Source of the DNA: Pelargonium cotyledonis
Lineage: Eukaryota > Streptophyta > Magnoliopsida > Geraniales > Geraniaceae
DNA length: 20,639 bases
NCBI GenBank assembly: GCA_036897625.1
Contig: JAYMTA010001317.1
Location: forward strand, 1 to 20,639
Reading direction: 5' to 3'
The position numbers were made by a program, and so were the translations under genes. Under the pieces are notes generated by a model. It was not told the DNA's origin and ran no database searches. It saw only the letters and a program-made list of their open reading frames with translations. Within the stretch, counting starts at the first letter, position 1; every line of letters starts with the position of its first letter. Positions 9,283 to 19,342 of this stretch are shown here, piece by piece.

Positions 9283-12200
9283 ATGACGCCGCTAACGGAG
9301 CTCGACGATGATACCCTCCGCAGCATGTCAATCGGAGCCGTCTTCTCCGACTTCGTAGGCTTCTCTCTTTCACTCAATTGTTTCTTTCTAAAGAAAATTA
9401 TCATCGCCCCCAAATGCAATTTGATTGAAAATCCAATTGAACTCTAAAGCACTAGCTTGCAATCACTATCTAGTGTTTTGATAATCAGAATTAAATCGGT
9501 TATGCATTGGCATTGTTTGAGAACCTAATATGAAGTAGGTGAAGCATTGGTGTCTCTGCTCAATAATTATGTCCATGTCCACTTGATGTATGCTAATTAC
9601 TCTTCAATTTAGGTTAACTTGTCAAATTGATGTGTGTTAATTGCTCGTGCTCACTGGCCTCTCTCAGTCACAATCTTTTGTTTCTTTCCTGAATTTGTTT
9701 TGCTCTATGCAGGGTGGGAAAATTAGTTGTATTGATTTCCATCGCAAGGACGATCTGCTGGTGACAGCTAGTGATGATGATTCGGTTCGACTCTACGACA
9801 TTGCAAATGCTAAGTGAGTTTTGCCCTTTCAAAACGGATATGAATTATATATATTTTGAGAATATTGACAAATGGCTAGAGTGAACGGAATTACATACTT
9901 TTAAATTGCATTCATTGTAAATACTCATTTATACATGCTAACTATCCGGTTTCTTTTGACCTAAAATAAGTGTCTTCTTTCATTTTTGGTAACCTTTGTA
10001 TGGATTACTAATAATGTCTTTAAGATACAATGATACATTAGTTAAAACACTTGAATTTGTTACAAAAAAGGCACATGAGGGAAAACGCGGAAAGTCAAAT
10101 ACTAATAAAATTATCTTTGATTCCCGCTAAAGGTCAAACAAGTCACTTATATTACAAGGTGCATTTTTTCTATTTCGTTCTTTTGTCTTGTTTTAACTAA
10201 GTAGTTTATTATGGACTTCAGATTGCTCAAGACCACATATCATAAGAAACATGGCACTGACCATATATGCTTTACCCACCACCCGAGCTCTGTTATATGT
10301 TCTTCAAAATACAATTTGGATTCTACTGGTGGTGAGTTTCAGTGTAAAAAAGATTTATGGCCTTATTTCCCTTGTAGCTTGGAAATATTTGTGATCCTTT
10401 CTGTTGACTTGGCAGAATCTTTGAGGTATCTATCGATGTATGATAATCGGTGTCTTCGTTATTTCAAGGGCCATAAAGAGAGGTTTGATTGCTTGACTTA
10501 TTGATAATTCTTAATAAGGGGACAATGTTTGTAGTTACTTTGAGATATTTAGAACCCAAAAATTTATTAGATTTCTTGATTATGAGTTATTTAAAATAGC
10601 TTAATTGTTCCCATACATTTAAGTCTTAGACTGTATATTTTCTATTTGGATATCATTCAACTCTTGTAATGCCCGATATAAGAGGACTCTTTTCAACTAT
10701 CAAAGTATATCAACATAACATATATGTTTAGATTTCTACATGGTATCCTAGTCTTCTTGTTATTGAAGGTCTCTCAATAGTCTATTGCCACCAAACACCT
10801 TCATCTAAAGATAGTGGTGTTGGGATCTCTTTCAGTATTTTATATGTCGTTTTTCTTCGTATAAGGTATAAAAATGTGGGCATCCTTTCCCATTGAAAAA
10901 ACTTTAGACATGTTGCGTCTTCTTGATGTTCTAGCCGTTAATATTTGATTTGGGGTTCGTTCAATTTGGACTGCATGTTTTGAAGTTATGTCCGGAACCA
11001 ACTATTCCTCCTACCAGTCATCTCCCGTGACGACGTTAACAAATTTTAATGGACTCATTTTGATGTGCTTTTAATCGGATATGCCACGCTTCATTGACTT
11101 CTCCAATCTATATTTTTTCTGGAGAATTTTAATATTATGTTTTAAGAGATTTTTCACAAACTCAAGTTTCTATTTGTTGGCTCCGTTCGCGAAAGGATGT
11201 TGATTTTCAAGATATTTAGAATCCTTTGATTTATGAGATTAATTTATCAAACCTTATTTATTATAGCTTAATTGATTAAACTTGAAACTTTGTTTATTAC
11301 CTATTTGGATACCAGTCAATTCATGCAATGCCTTGTATGAGGGGCGTCTGCTATTTGAAATATATGTTATATTGATGTGTTTTGATAGCAGAAAAGAAAC
11401 GCTTAATACAGGACATTACTAGAGTGGACAATAGACATAGTTTAAGGCTTAATCTATGAGAACAGTTAAGTTAATTACGAGATACTATCAAAGTGAATAA
11501 ATAGAAATCTGAATTTGTTTTAAACCACTAAAAAAGTGAGACTATAATTGTCTGATAAATACAAATAGAAGAAGTCAATGACTTATGAAAAATTTGATTA
11601 GAAGCATGTCAAGGCATGTTTGTTGATCTTTGTAGACGCCATGGCAGGAGGTGGCCTATTGGAGCCTCCTCTAACCTCTAAAGTGTGGTTAGGTTATGAA
11701 AACAACTGCAAAAACTAGACTATCTAGGTTAGTTATCAATTGTTGACAGAAGACACAACATGTTTAACGTTTTCCTCAAAGGAAAGGGATGTCCACATTT
11801 TCCGTATAGAAAAAAACTATACAAAACGTTGAAAGAGATGTTAACACTGCTACCCAGGCAATGATGTTTGCTAGCGGAAGACTATTATGAGATGTTCTAG
11901 AATAAGAAGGGTCTGATACCATGTAGAAATATGAAAACAGATGTTATGTTGATATGTTTTATGAGTAGAGAAGAACCTCAAGCCTCTTATAAGGGCATTA
12001 CAAGAGTTCACTAATATTGAAATAGGAAATACACATAGTCTGAAGGTTAATTTATGTGAACAATCAAGGTATTCTAATGAAGCATAATCAAGAAATCCCA
12101 GTGGGACTCGAAATAACTCATAAAAGGGTGTTATGGCTGGGGGACGCCTCACTCTTCTCTTTTTCTCCTGACCTCCATACTTATCTCACTATATGCGCAG

Positions 12201-15200
12201 TGAAGGAGAGTAACCTGACCAATTGATGAAATTTGCATTTGTTTCTCCTCAGCAAGAATATGCTGATTTGTTTTTGTGGAATTATGTCTTTGTTGTGCTG
12301 CTGATTTTTTTTTTTTTTTTGGTATTGTTTTTACAGAGTCATTTCCCTCTGCATGTCTCCTATTAATGATAGCTTCATGTCTGGTTCTCTTGACCACAGT
12401 GTCAGAATATGGGATCTTCGTGTAAATGCCTGCCAGGTTGGTTATGCTTTCTGGTTTATTAGTACCATAGTAAACTACAGGCCAGGCTGATTGCTCAGTA
12501 GTGATCAGGAAAGGTTGAGATGCATATGTAGATCATAAGAGTGGAGAACTATGTTTTTCTATTCTGTCAATTTTGAAATACATATATATATTTAGAAAAA
12601 ACTATAAGCGTGACATGAAAACATGACGGAAAAGCCTTTAGGTTATGACTCTCACTGGAATATATATATAACTTCATGTACGAAGCTTACAAGATGCTCC
12701 AGCGTTGTTCTGCTGGAAATACTCGGGAAGTTTTATCTCACTATGATATAAATTGTTGTTATATTTAGAAAGGTGTTGAAGTATGCAAGTTTAAATGATC
12801 TATCAGGCATCCCTATATTGCCATGGAAATTGGCTTGAACATTTGAATACGATATTTTTATTCAAGTTATTAAATCACTTTCCAAAAAGAAACATCATAG
12901 GTTGCAGTTTTAAGTTGAGATTTCACATATGAAACTACGTGGATCTTTAAGTGTCATATAATGAAGTAGATGGTGTAAAATTTTGGAGTCTAAAAACATT
13001 AGAAAAACATAAGACTTTTCACATGGTACTTATCATAATTTGAAACTTAAGAGTGAGTTTTGATAAATAAAAGCAAGATACACTGCTATGTAAAAAATTT
13101 GTATGATAGTAATAACATATTTTCTTAAAACACAAAAGTTGTGGCTAAATTAGATGATATATCAGTTTCACCAAGAATGAAGGATATCAGGCATGAAAGT
13201 TGTTACTTGTCAATCAAACGCCAGGAAACAAGGGCAAATTCAAATAAATTTTAAGCTGTCTTCCCTCAAGAAGTACTTGTCAGGGAATCATAAACTTGGC
13301 CCTCCAAATGCACATGAACATGGAAAACCCGCGCACACACACACACACAACTGTGCCCGCACACATGCAGCATGCCGTACTGTAACATGTCCTCACAGAC
13401 ATGCTCACACAACAAGGGTTAATCAGGTAATCCAGCAACTATCCCCTTGAATGAAGTATGCTGGACCTACAATCTTTAACATGTCCAGAATCAGGTGATT
13501 CAACCATATAACTTAACATTGAGTCACTGCTTGACTAATCGAGCCTATTTTCCGCACGACTTTCACTGTGTCTACTCAATTCAACAATAACAATTCCTGA
13601 ATTTTCTCAGTAGATGTAAAACATTACTAAGTTTACGTGTCCTTGAAATTCTAATATTTCTCACATTTGAACAGTAGTACGATTGCCTGTAACAATGTTG
13701 CACTCCCTATTACATAACATACACACTTTAGTGGCCTTAAATGAAAGAAAATGATAACATAGGATCTAGTCAGTTTATGTGTTCCTGTAATTTTCTTTTA
13801 CACAATTGTGATTCATACTTGTATAGTTTTCAGGGAATTTTACGTCTACGTGGTAGACCTACAGTTGCATATGACCAGCAAGGCCTTGTCTTTGCTGTAG
13901 CAATGGAAGGGGGTGCTATTAAACTGTTTGACTCACGGTCCTATGATAAGGTTTCTTACATTTTAAAGCATTACTCACTCAACATTTGGATTTCTACATT
14001 CCATGAATTTGATATACTTGTCCCCATGTAGGGTCCTTTCGACACCTTCTTCGTAGGAGGAGACACAGCTGAGGTTTGTGATATCAAATTCAGCAATGAT
14101 GGCAAATCAATGTTGTTGACTACTACCAATAACAACATTTATGTTCTCGATGCATATGGAGGAGAAAAAGTAAGCTACCCAGCTGGTTGGATAATTTTGT
14201 TCTAGGCTCCATAGTATAAGCTTATGCGTGTATAATATTTCTTATCAAAGCCTGTTTGCTACTCTGTGCTGTGATTTTCGGTACAACCAACATATTTTCC
14301 ATGCCTTCAGTAATTGTGAAACTTTTCCCTGCGCAGCGTTGGGGGTTTAGTGTTGACCCATCTCCAAATTCATCTATAGAGGCAACTTTTACTCCAGATG
14401 GCAAGTACCTGGTCTCAGGTATATTACTCTCTTTTTTGTTAAAAAATATATCTATTATATAGTCAAGGTAGTAGGTGTGTTATCTCGGGAATAGAACCTT
14501 CAAAATTTGTAATCAGGAAGAGCATTATGTATTGATTTTGCCGTTTGAATTTGAAAACCTAATTGCGCTGTCTCATACAGCTAGCACCACTATATGTTAT
14601 TACATAATTGCTAATAAGAAATCATTGCTAATACATTTCATATTTATGTTGTTACTGATAGCTGCCAATATGCAGTTAGATTTTCCTTCCTGTTTTACTG
14701 ATCAAGTTTGCTGTGAGATGCAAATCCCAAGTTGTTTTATTTGAGCTGTAAAACATTGGAACTAACTTCAGTGTTTGGTTGTTAAAGGGTCCGGAGATGG
14801 AACCTTGCATGCCTGGAGCATCAACATGAGAAATGAGGTAACCTATCTGCTTATCTTTCTCTCACTGATTTGCTTGTTGGATTTCACTTATCTTCTTACG
14901 ACCCTAGAGGACATTATGCCGATCTTGCTGTATGTGGCGGTAATGGTATTAGTAATCTTTATATAGAGTATTTGGTCATGGGAGATACTGTCAAGGGTGG
15001 TATTTATTTGTCAATATATTTCAAGGGTCTTGAATTGATATGTAGTTTCTGCTGACACGTGGAGGATTTTAATACCGCGAGTTGAGCTTTTGGTGTCACG
15101 CACGGCTCCTTGGAATCATTCCAACTGATAAAACGTCGTTTACCATCCAATTCCCAAATATATGTTGCACTTTGTAAATGAAGTGATAATGTTTTTTTTG

Positions 15201-15382
15201 CGGGGCAGGTGGCGAGCTGGAATAGTCACATTGGGGTTGCATCGTGCTTGAAATGGGCTCCTCGTAGGGCCATGTTCGCTGCTGCATCTTCTGTTCTCAC
15301 ATTCTGGATACCCAACAACAACCATGCCGAAGCAGCTGCGGCTTCAGGACCTCTTCAACCTCAACATTTCCCTCATCAATGA
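9283..15382 (+). CDS. APRF1: SWD2/WDR82-type WD40 protein of COMPASS (APRF1/S2L), 10 exons, 336 aa
   Basis: Exons: 9283-9354, 9713-9813, 10222-10331, 10416-10482, 12337-12436, 13834-13950, 14032-14169, 14337-14418, 14788-14837 and 15209-15382; frame is kept across all nine GT-AG introns. The start MTPLTELDDDTLRSMSIGAV is diagnostic of this family. WD-type blades follow, for example GGKISCIDFHRKDDLL (25-40), FKGHKERVISLCMSPINDSF (111-130) ending in IWDLR (141-145), and SGSGDGTLHAW (262-272). Conserved family stretches include TTTNNNIYVLDAYGGEK and CLKWAPRRAMF. The tail after FWIPNNN is Ala/Pro/Gln-rich and variable in this family. SWD2/WDR82 proteins are nuclear scaffolds in Set1/COMPASS H3K4 methyltransferase; Arabidopsis APRF1 promotes flowering through FLC (established knowledge). 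Length is close to the Arabidopsis protein (about 330). The intron 4 donor (AG/GTTTGA) is weak, and that intron is packed with retroelements. Confidence 0.95.
10526..11349 (+). mobile_element. TRIM-like miniature LTR retrotransposon, plus orientation, in APRF1 intron 4
   Basis: The first LTR-like unit runs from TGTTTGTAG at 10526 to TTTCTACA at 10740 and is followed at once by TGGTATCCTAG, a decayed form of the TGGTATCAGA primer-binding site that pairs with initiator tRNA-Met. A second, diverged and truncated copy of the unit lies at about 11198-11349; both contain the core CTATTTGGATA(T/C)CA(T/G)TCAA (10642 and 11301). The internal part (10741-11197) has no ORF. Two LTRs, a primer site, no protein and under 1 kb fit a TRIM element. 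Boundaries of the second LTR are approximate. Confidence 0.65.
11350..12120 (-). mobile_element. TRIM-like miniature LTR retrotransposon, minus orientation, in APRF1 intron 4
   Basis: Read on the minus strand, the first LTR runs from about 12120 to 11922 and ends TTTCTACA, then an intact primer-binding site TGGTATCAGA follows at 11921-11912. The second LTR is at about 11500-11350. LTR and internal sequence are clearly related to the plus-oriented element next to it (shared GATTTCTTGATTAT, ACTCTTGTAATGCCC, ATCAACATAACAT, TTCATTGACTTCT and others), so the two form an imperfect inverted repeat meeting at about 11350. No ORF is present. The intact primer site suggests this copy is the younger or less decayed one. 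Confidence 0.7.
12437..13833 (+). other. Intron 5 of the APRF1-like gene, nothing recognisable
   Basis: The second-longest intron of the gene (1,397 bases), bounded by CAG/GTTGGT and TTTTCAG/GGAATT. It is AT-rich with a short GC-richer island around 13320-13400 that includes a (CA)8 tract. I see no terminal repeats, primer site or coding structure; it may contain decayed insertions. Confidence 0.6.
13334..13349 (+). repeat. (CA)8 microsatellite in intron 5
   Basis: Eight CA units, followed by a looser CA-rich stretch up to about 13410. Intronic in the APRF1-like gene. Confidence 0.85.
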
Positions 15383-16473
15383 CCGAGTACCCACAACTTG
15401 GATTGCTTATTTATGCTTCGACTTGGATAGATTGGTTTGATTCTGTACATTATTAGTGCATAATGATCTATGCTCATCATTTTTGGTTTGTTTCTCAGAT
15501 TTTGAAAAAGATAACGGTTTTTGGGGGCGATAGGGACCTGAGATTTTCATTCAACGCTCGCTCACCCAGTTTGTATTCTTGCTAGAAAGTAATGACAGAC
15601 GAGCATTATCAACAACTAACTGGTTTTGCTTATGCTTTTCCATGTATTACCCAATGAGAATCAAGAAAAGAAGATTGAGGGGACAATATATTGCACATCT
15701 ATATACCAAAGTTTACCAGGTTATATTCATGAGAGCCTAGGCACCACCAAATTTTTCAGCTTATCCAAATTCTAACTGATGAACGCTCCTCATTTTCCTC
15801 GAGGCTCACCTCCGATTTCCAAGAAAGAGAATTTAATACCTTTCAGTTTTGAACATAAATCCATTGGCAACTCACAAACGGATCGGGATATTCAACCCAG
15901 TTAATAATCAGGTTGATTTCAAGTTGGTCTCTTTATTAACATTCTAAACTTACAGAACAACCCATTAACATGAACTGTCGCATATGCTTAAAGGGTGTTG
16001 ATGACTCTCACACTCAAAGGGCATTAAGAATTTCATAACTAAAACGCTTCAGTGTAGGCTCCCTAGACCTCAAGTCAAGTGTCACACTTGTAGGACATCA
16101 AATCTCACGTTGAAAGACATCGAGAATACTGACCATACACTTATATATTGATTTGTTGTAACTCCTCGACACAAAAGACATAATTCAATTTTATCAAAAC
16201 TCTGCCCTATTACAATATAATGTTCAACAGGGTTTTTTGGGGAAATCTCCAATCAATCAATCAATCAATCGGAAATGTTGAATTGAATGTGTGATGTCTT
16301 GTGGGATGTCTCGTGGGGTTGAGGGCAGGGGGACATGGATCCGTTTGGGCGGTTTGTGGTGACCCATCAATATGACCCATTATTCCAATATGGACCCACA
16401 TTTAATCCAATTCCAGATTTTAGCTTTCCCTCTATTTATATTTTGTAAGCGTGTGCTTGTTTTGTTTTTGCAT
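15383..16473. other. APRF1 3' UTR and intergenic DNA
   Basis: The first few hundred bases are presumably the 3' UTR of the WD40 gene. The rest has no supported gene on either strand. A (AATC)5 tract lies at 16251-16270, and a G-rich stretch follows at about 16290-16365 without a recognisable motif. Confidence 0.5.
16251..16270 (+). repeat. (AATC)5 microsatellite
   Basis: Five uninterrupted AATC units in intergenic DNA. Confidence 0.9.
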
Positions 16474-16653
16474 AAAAGAGGACAGCGAACTCCGATCACC
16501 GCTCAACACACACATGTAAAGAGGTGAAAATTTTAATTATGAACAAATCTCGAATAAAAATTAGTTTGAGTATAGTAAAACGGCTAAAAGATGTCAACTG
16601 TGAGTGTGCAAATTCGCTCAAGAACCCCATGGTATAAACCGAAAAAGAGGACA
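16474..16653 (+). mobile_element. SINE-like retroposon copy A with 11-bp target duplication
   Basis: The element (about 16485-16642, 158 bases) is bounded by a perfect 11-base direct repeat, AAAAGAGGACA, at 16474-16484 and 16643-16653. Its sequence is related end to end to copy B near the LBD gene: shared stretches include CGATC near the start, then CTCAACACA, CTCGA, AAAATTAGT, AAAACGGCT, AAAGATGTCAA and GAACCCCATGG. No ORF and no inverted ends are seen. Target repeats that start with an A run and vary in length between copies are typical of target-primed reverse transcription, as in SINEs. I cannot place clear Pol III boxes, so the origin (tRNA, other RNA) is undecided. Confidence 0.7.
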
Positions 16654-17527
16654 ACTAAGCTAAGCTACCATTTTTGATGTCATTACCAATACCAACTCCT
16701 TAGTTAACATTTTATCAAATTGTCGTTCAATTTTTTATTTTTATCAAATTGGATCCAAATGATAATGCAAATGAAACATTACACTTATTCTATATGCATG
16801 GGTAATAGTTAAAATTAGGATTATTTTGAGGTTTTTGTGAGGTGACTTTTTTAATGCAAAAACTAATAATTTATTCATTTAAATGGAACATAATAAAGAT
16901 GATATAAAACTTGAGCCTTGAAAATCAAGTCACCCAAAAAAGTGAAAAAAAAAATAAAAAATCTATCTATTTCGTGGGCTACTTGGTTCACAGATCAACT
17001 CAAGAATAAAAAATTGACACTACCATGCAAACTGAGTCACAAAGGCTAAAATATCTCGAATAATCAACCTAAAGGCACTAGAACTCTCGAATAATCAATC
17101 CTCCCCTCTAGTTTGAAGAGCACGAACATAATTACACTTAGAGTTCAAAACGTTAACGTAACGGCACTTCGCAACTATCGACAACAAACACGAAAATTGA
17201 TCAAGTGACTTAACTTTCTCTATATTTAAAGAAGAAAGAAAAAAAGTAGCTATCACGGGAAAACAGGAAGCCTTCGTTTGCTCTGATAGTCAGAGCAGCC
17301 CATGTGAAGTAAGAACAAAATGTTTTGTTAGTGAAATCTAATCACTCAGCAGCTTCTCCACTCCACCCACCAAGCTGCCTTAAAATTTCAAACACCAAAA
17401 TCAACTCCTATCTATTCATAATCTTTCCATCTTAGTTTATGTCATTTACCACATTTTGTCCATTTTTGTTTTAAGTCTAATTCAAAATTTTAGTGTTTTA
17501 TGTTAATTAATTTCAATTAAGCTCATA

Positions 17528-17659
17528 ATGGAGCACCCAGAAAAATGGCATGCCCGGTCGGAGCCCTCGGATGAGCCTTCAAAGTTAGTTGCCGAATTAG
17601 ATGACATACCTGATGGTGGTGAAGGGCGGTTGATTGAGTCCTTCACGTGGTCGCCTTAA
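17528..17659 (+). other. Small unexplained ORF, 43 residues
   Basis: An ATG in A-rich context opens a 43-codon frame starting MEHPEKWHARSEPSDEPSKL, acidic overall, ending with TAA at 17657-17659. The DNA here is clearly more GC-rich than its AT-rich surroundings, which is what drew attention. I do not recognise the peptide and see no splice-linked partner exon. It could be a tiny gene, an exon remnant of a decayed gene or a transposon fragment. Confidence 0.25.
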
Positions 17660-17912
17660 GTTTCGAGTGCAGTCGTTGTCAGTTGTTCGTGCTCTTCAAG
17701 TTCGAGTTTTAGTTGATACGCTTGCTTATCAGGAAAAAATATAAAAATTAATTTTTTGTATATATTGCGTCTTCTTTGTGAACTCCTTAGTAAATGTTAC
17801 CTAGAGAAAATATGCCGATGAAACATTACGTATTTAATACAATTTTAAAAGTTATTGCTGATTCTCATTAGTAATGAATTAATTCATTCGAATTTTATGA
17901 GCATTACATATA

Positions 17913-18117
17913 GAATAAAATGTATATCAGTTGACTTTATATCAGTTGCAACTTAACAAAGCTAATGAGGTGATGACACCTCATTTAAAATCACTTATAC
18001 CCACTGAATTTGTGGGAGCGGATCGACCTCCAGATCCATGATTTTAAATGAGATGTCATCACCTCATTGCAGCAACAGATATAAAGTTATAACAGTCAAC
18101 TGATGTATATATTACTC
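17913..18117. mobile_element. Mutator-type MITE, 205 bp, with about 80-bp inverted ends
   Basis: The left arm (17913-17993) and right arm (18039-18117) are long imperfect inverted repeats. The most exact part is AATGAGGTGATGACACCTCA followed by TTTAAAATCA on the left, with the reverse complement on the right differing at one base; the outer ends share ATCAGTTGACT. The 45-base centre has no ORF. The flanks are a 9-base duplication with one difference, TTACATATA (17904-17912) and TTACGTATA (18118-18126), the size made by Mutator-like transposases. The termini (GAATAAAATG, GAGTAATATA) differ from those of the 338-bp MITE, so this is another family. Confidence 0.85.
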
Positions 18118-18126
18118 TTACGTATA

Positions 18127-18562
18127 AATATAGAAAATAAAAACTATAACGCATATCTTATGTAAAATCGAATCAATAACGCTATGTCATTTAGAAAATC
18201 AAATAAATTTAGCTAGGTTTTAACTGTTTTTAGTTATATTTGATCAAAACCATTTACAGATTTATGACAAAAGGAAGACAATTAATCTATCGTAAAGAAG
18301 AGCATAACCAAAATCTTGAAATTGCAAAGATAATGAATATTTTGTGTACCAATAATCTAATAATTAAATAACTAATAGCAAACAGAGAAAAATAGTCCAA
18401 TAATAATATGGTACACATGTCTTCTTCACAAGACAAACATTACATCTATATGAGGTCCCCTACCAAACATATATGCCATGAAACAAGACCTTCTCATATA
18501 TAGCTACTTAATAAATTTAACTACTCACGATAATAATTATATATGCACATAAAATATCAAAT
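18127..18562. other. AT-rich DNA downstream of the LBD gene
   Basis: No coding region or element is recognised. Because the LBD gene is on the minus strand, its original 3' UTR probably continued into this stretch before the retroposon at 18579-18742 was inserted. Confidence 0.45.
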
Positions 18563-18758
18563 AAAAAGGCATGTCTAATTAACGTTCGATCTCTACTCAA
18601 CACATTTTCGAAGAGAGGGATGAGCTTTAACAGTGACTTGCTCTCGATTGAAAATTAGTCTGACAGTAGCAAAACGGCTTAAAGATGTCAATCGGAGTTT
18701 GCTGACCTGAACCCCATGGCTTAGACCGGAAAAAGAAGAAAGAAAAAGGCATGTCTAA
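18563..18758 (+). mobile_element. SINE-like retroposon copy B with 16-bp target duplication overlapping the LBD stop
   Basis: The element (18579-18742, 164 bases) is bounded by a perfect 16-base direct repeat, AAAAAGGCATGTCTAA, at 18563-18578 and 18743-18758. It is related to copy A about 2.1 kb upstream at the same boundaries and ends in an A-rich stretch (GGAAAAAGAAGAAAG), giving plus orientation. The right-hand duplicate contains the LBD stop codon (minus-strand TAG at 18757-18755), so insertion took place at the very end of that gene and left its frame intact while replacing the start of the 3' UTR. Confidence 0.75.
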
Positions 18759-19342
18759 AGAGAACCTTCTCCTCCTTTCTCATGGCTATCTCCACAACTA
18801 CTATAATGAATATTATAAAACAAGGCACCACCATGATCATCAGAATCTTGATCATGATCATGACCAAAACAACCTTGATGATGATCATGATCTCCACCAT
18901 GATCCACCATGTTTCTTCTTCCATATTGAACCAAAACAGCCCTTTGATTATTAACAATATGGTGATGACCAAATGCATGAGTTCTTGGCATTTCATTGCA
19001 AGCATACCTAATGAGATCAGCATTTGTTGCATCCAATTCCTTCTGTAGCTTCAAAACTTGCCTTTGGAGGACAGAGATGGCCCCGACGCAACCATACACC
19101 GGATCTTTCATTCGTGCCTCCGCTTCGTAGGCTAGAGAGTTCACTGCATCTTCTCTCTGATTGGGGACGATTTCATTGAGGATCTTGCTCACATTGCTTG
19201 CCCCAAATATTTTGTGCACATTAGCAAACTTTTGAGGCTCTTCCGGCGGGAAATAGGGCGCGAAAAGGCAGTCCGGCATGCACTTTCTTCTCAAGAACTT
19301 GCAGGCAGCACAAGGAGAATTCGAATAGCTTGAAGATGCCAT
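18755..19342 (-). CDS. LBD: LOB-domain (LBD) class I transcription factor, 195 aa
   Basis: Plant-specific nuclear DNA-binding protein of the LATERAL ORGAN BOUNDARIES family. The start MASSSYSNSPCAACKFLRRK carries the C-X2-C-X6-C-X3-C zinc motif (Cys11, 14, 21, 25). The GAS block follows (FANVHKIFGAS, 39-49, through DPVYG at 80-84), then a complete L-X6-L-X3-L-X6-L coiled coil (Leu92, 99, 103, 110), which marks class I. The end ELDATNADLIRYACNE resembles the LOB/LBD10/LBD25 clade; exact orthology is not decided. Residues 118-195 are an unusual His/Asp/Gly-rich tail (HHH at 126-128, then HD-rich to 170). An in-frame ATG at 19384 would add 14 residues, but MASSS is the family start and the extra residues resemble nothing, so 19342 is chosen. 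The domain is uninterrupted by introns. Confidence 0.95.
   Translation of the reverse strand: MASSSYSNSPCAACKFLRRKCMPDCLFAPYFPPEEPQKFANVHKIFGASNVSKILNEIVPNQREDAVNSLAYEAEARMKDPVYGCVGAISVLQRQVLKLQKELDATNADLIRYACNEMPRTHAFGHHHIVNNQRAVLVQYGRRNMVDHGGDHDHHQGCFGHDHDQDSDDHGGALFYNIHYSSCGDSHEKGGEGSL

Noticed and set aside
11871-12397. Two minus-strand frames across APRF1 intron 4 and exon 5
   Set aside because: One falls inside the minus-oriented TRIM-like element and the other is antisense to exon 5; neither has family features.
14222-14404. Minus-strand 60-codon frame opposite APRF1 exon 8
   Set aside because: Antisense shadow of a coding exon; no start context or domain.
18721-19048. Other frames across the LBD gene (minus 18721-19032; plus 18751-18954 and 18782-19048)
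   Set aside because: They are alternative-frame shadows of the LBD coding sequence; the repeated GATCAT words keep several frames open and give His/Asp- or Ile/Met-rich noise.
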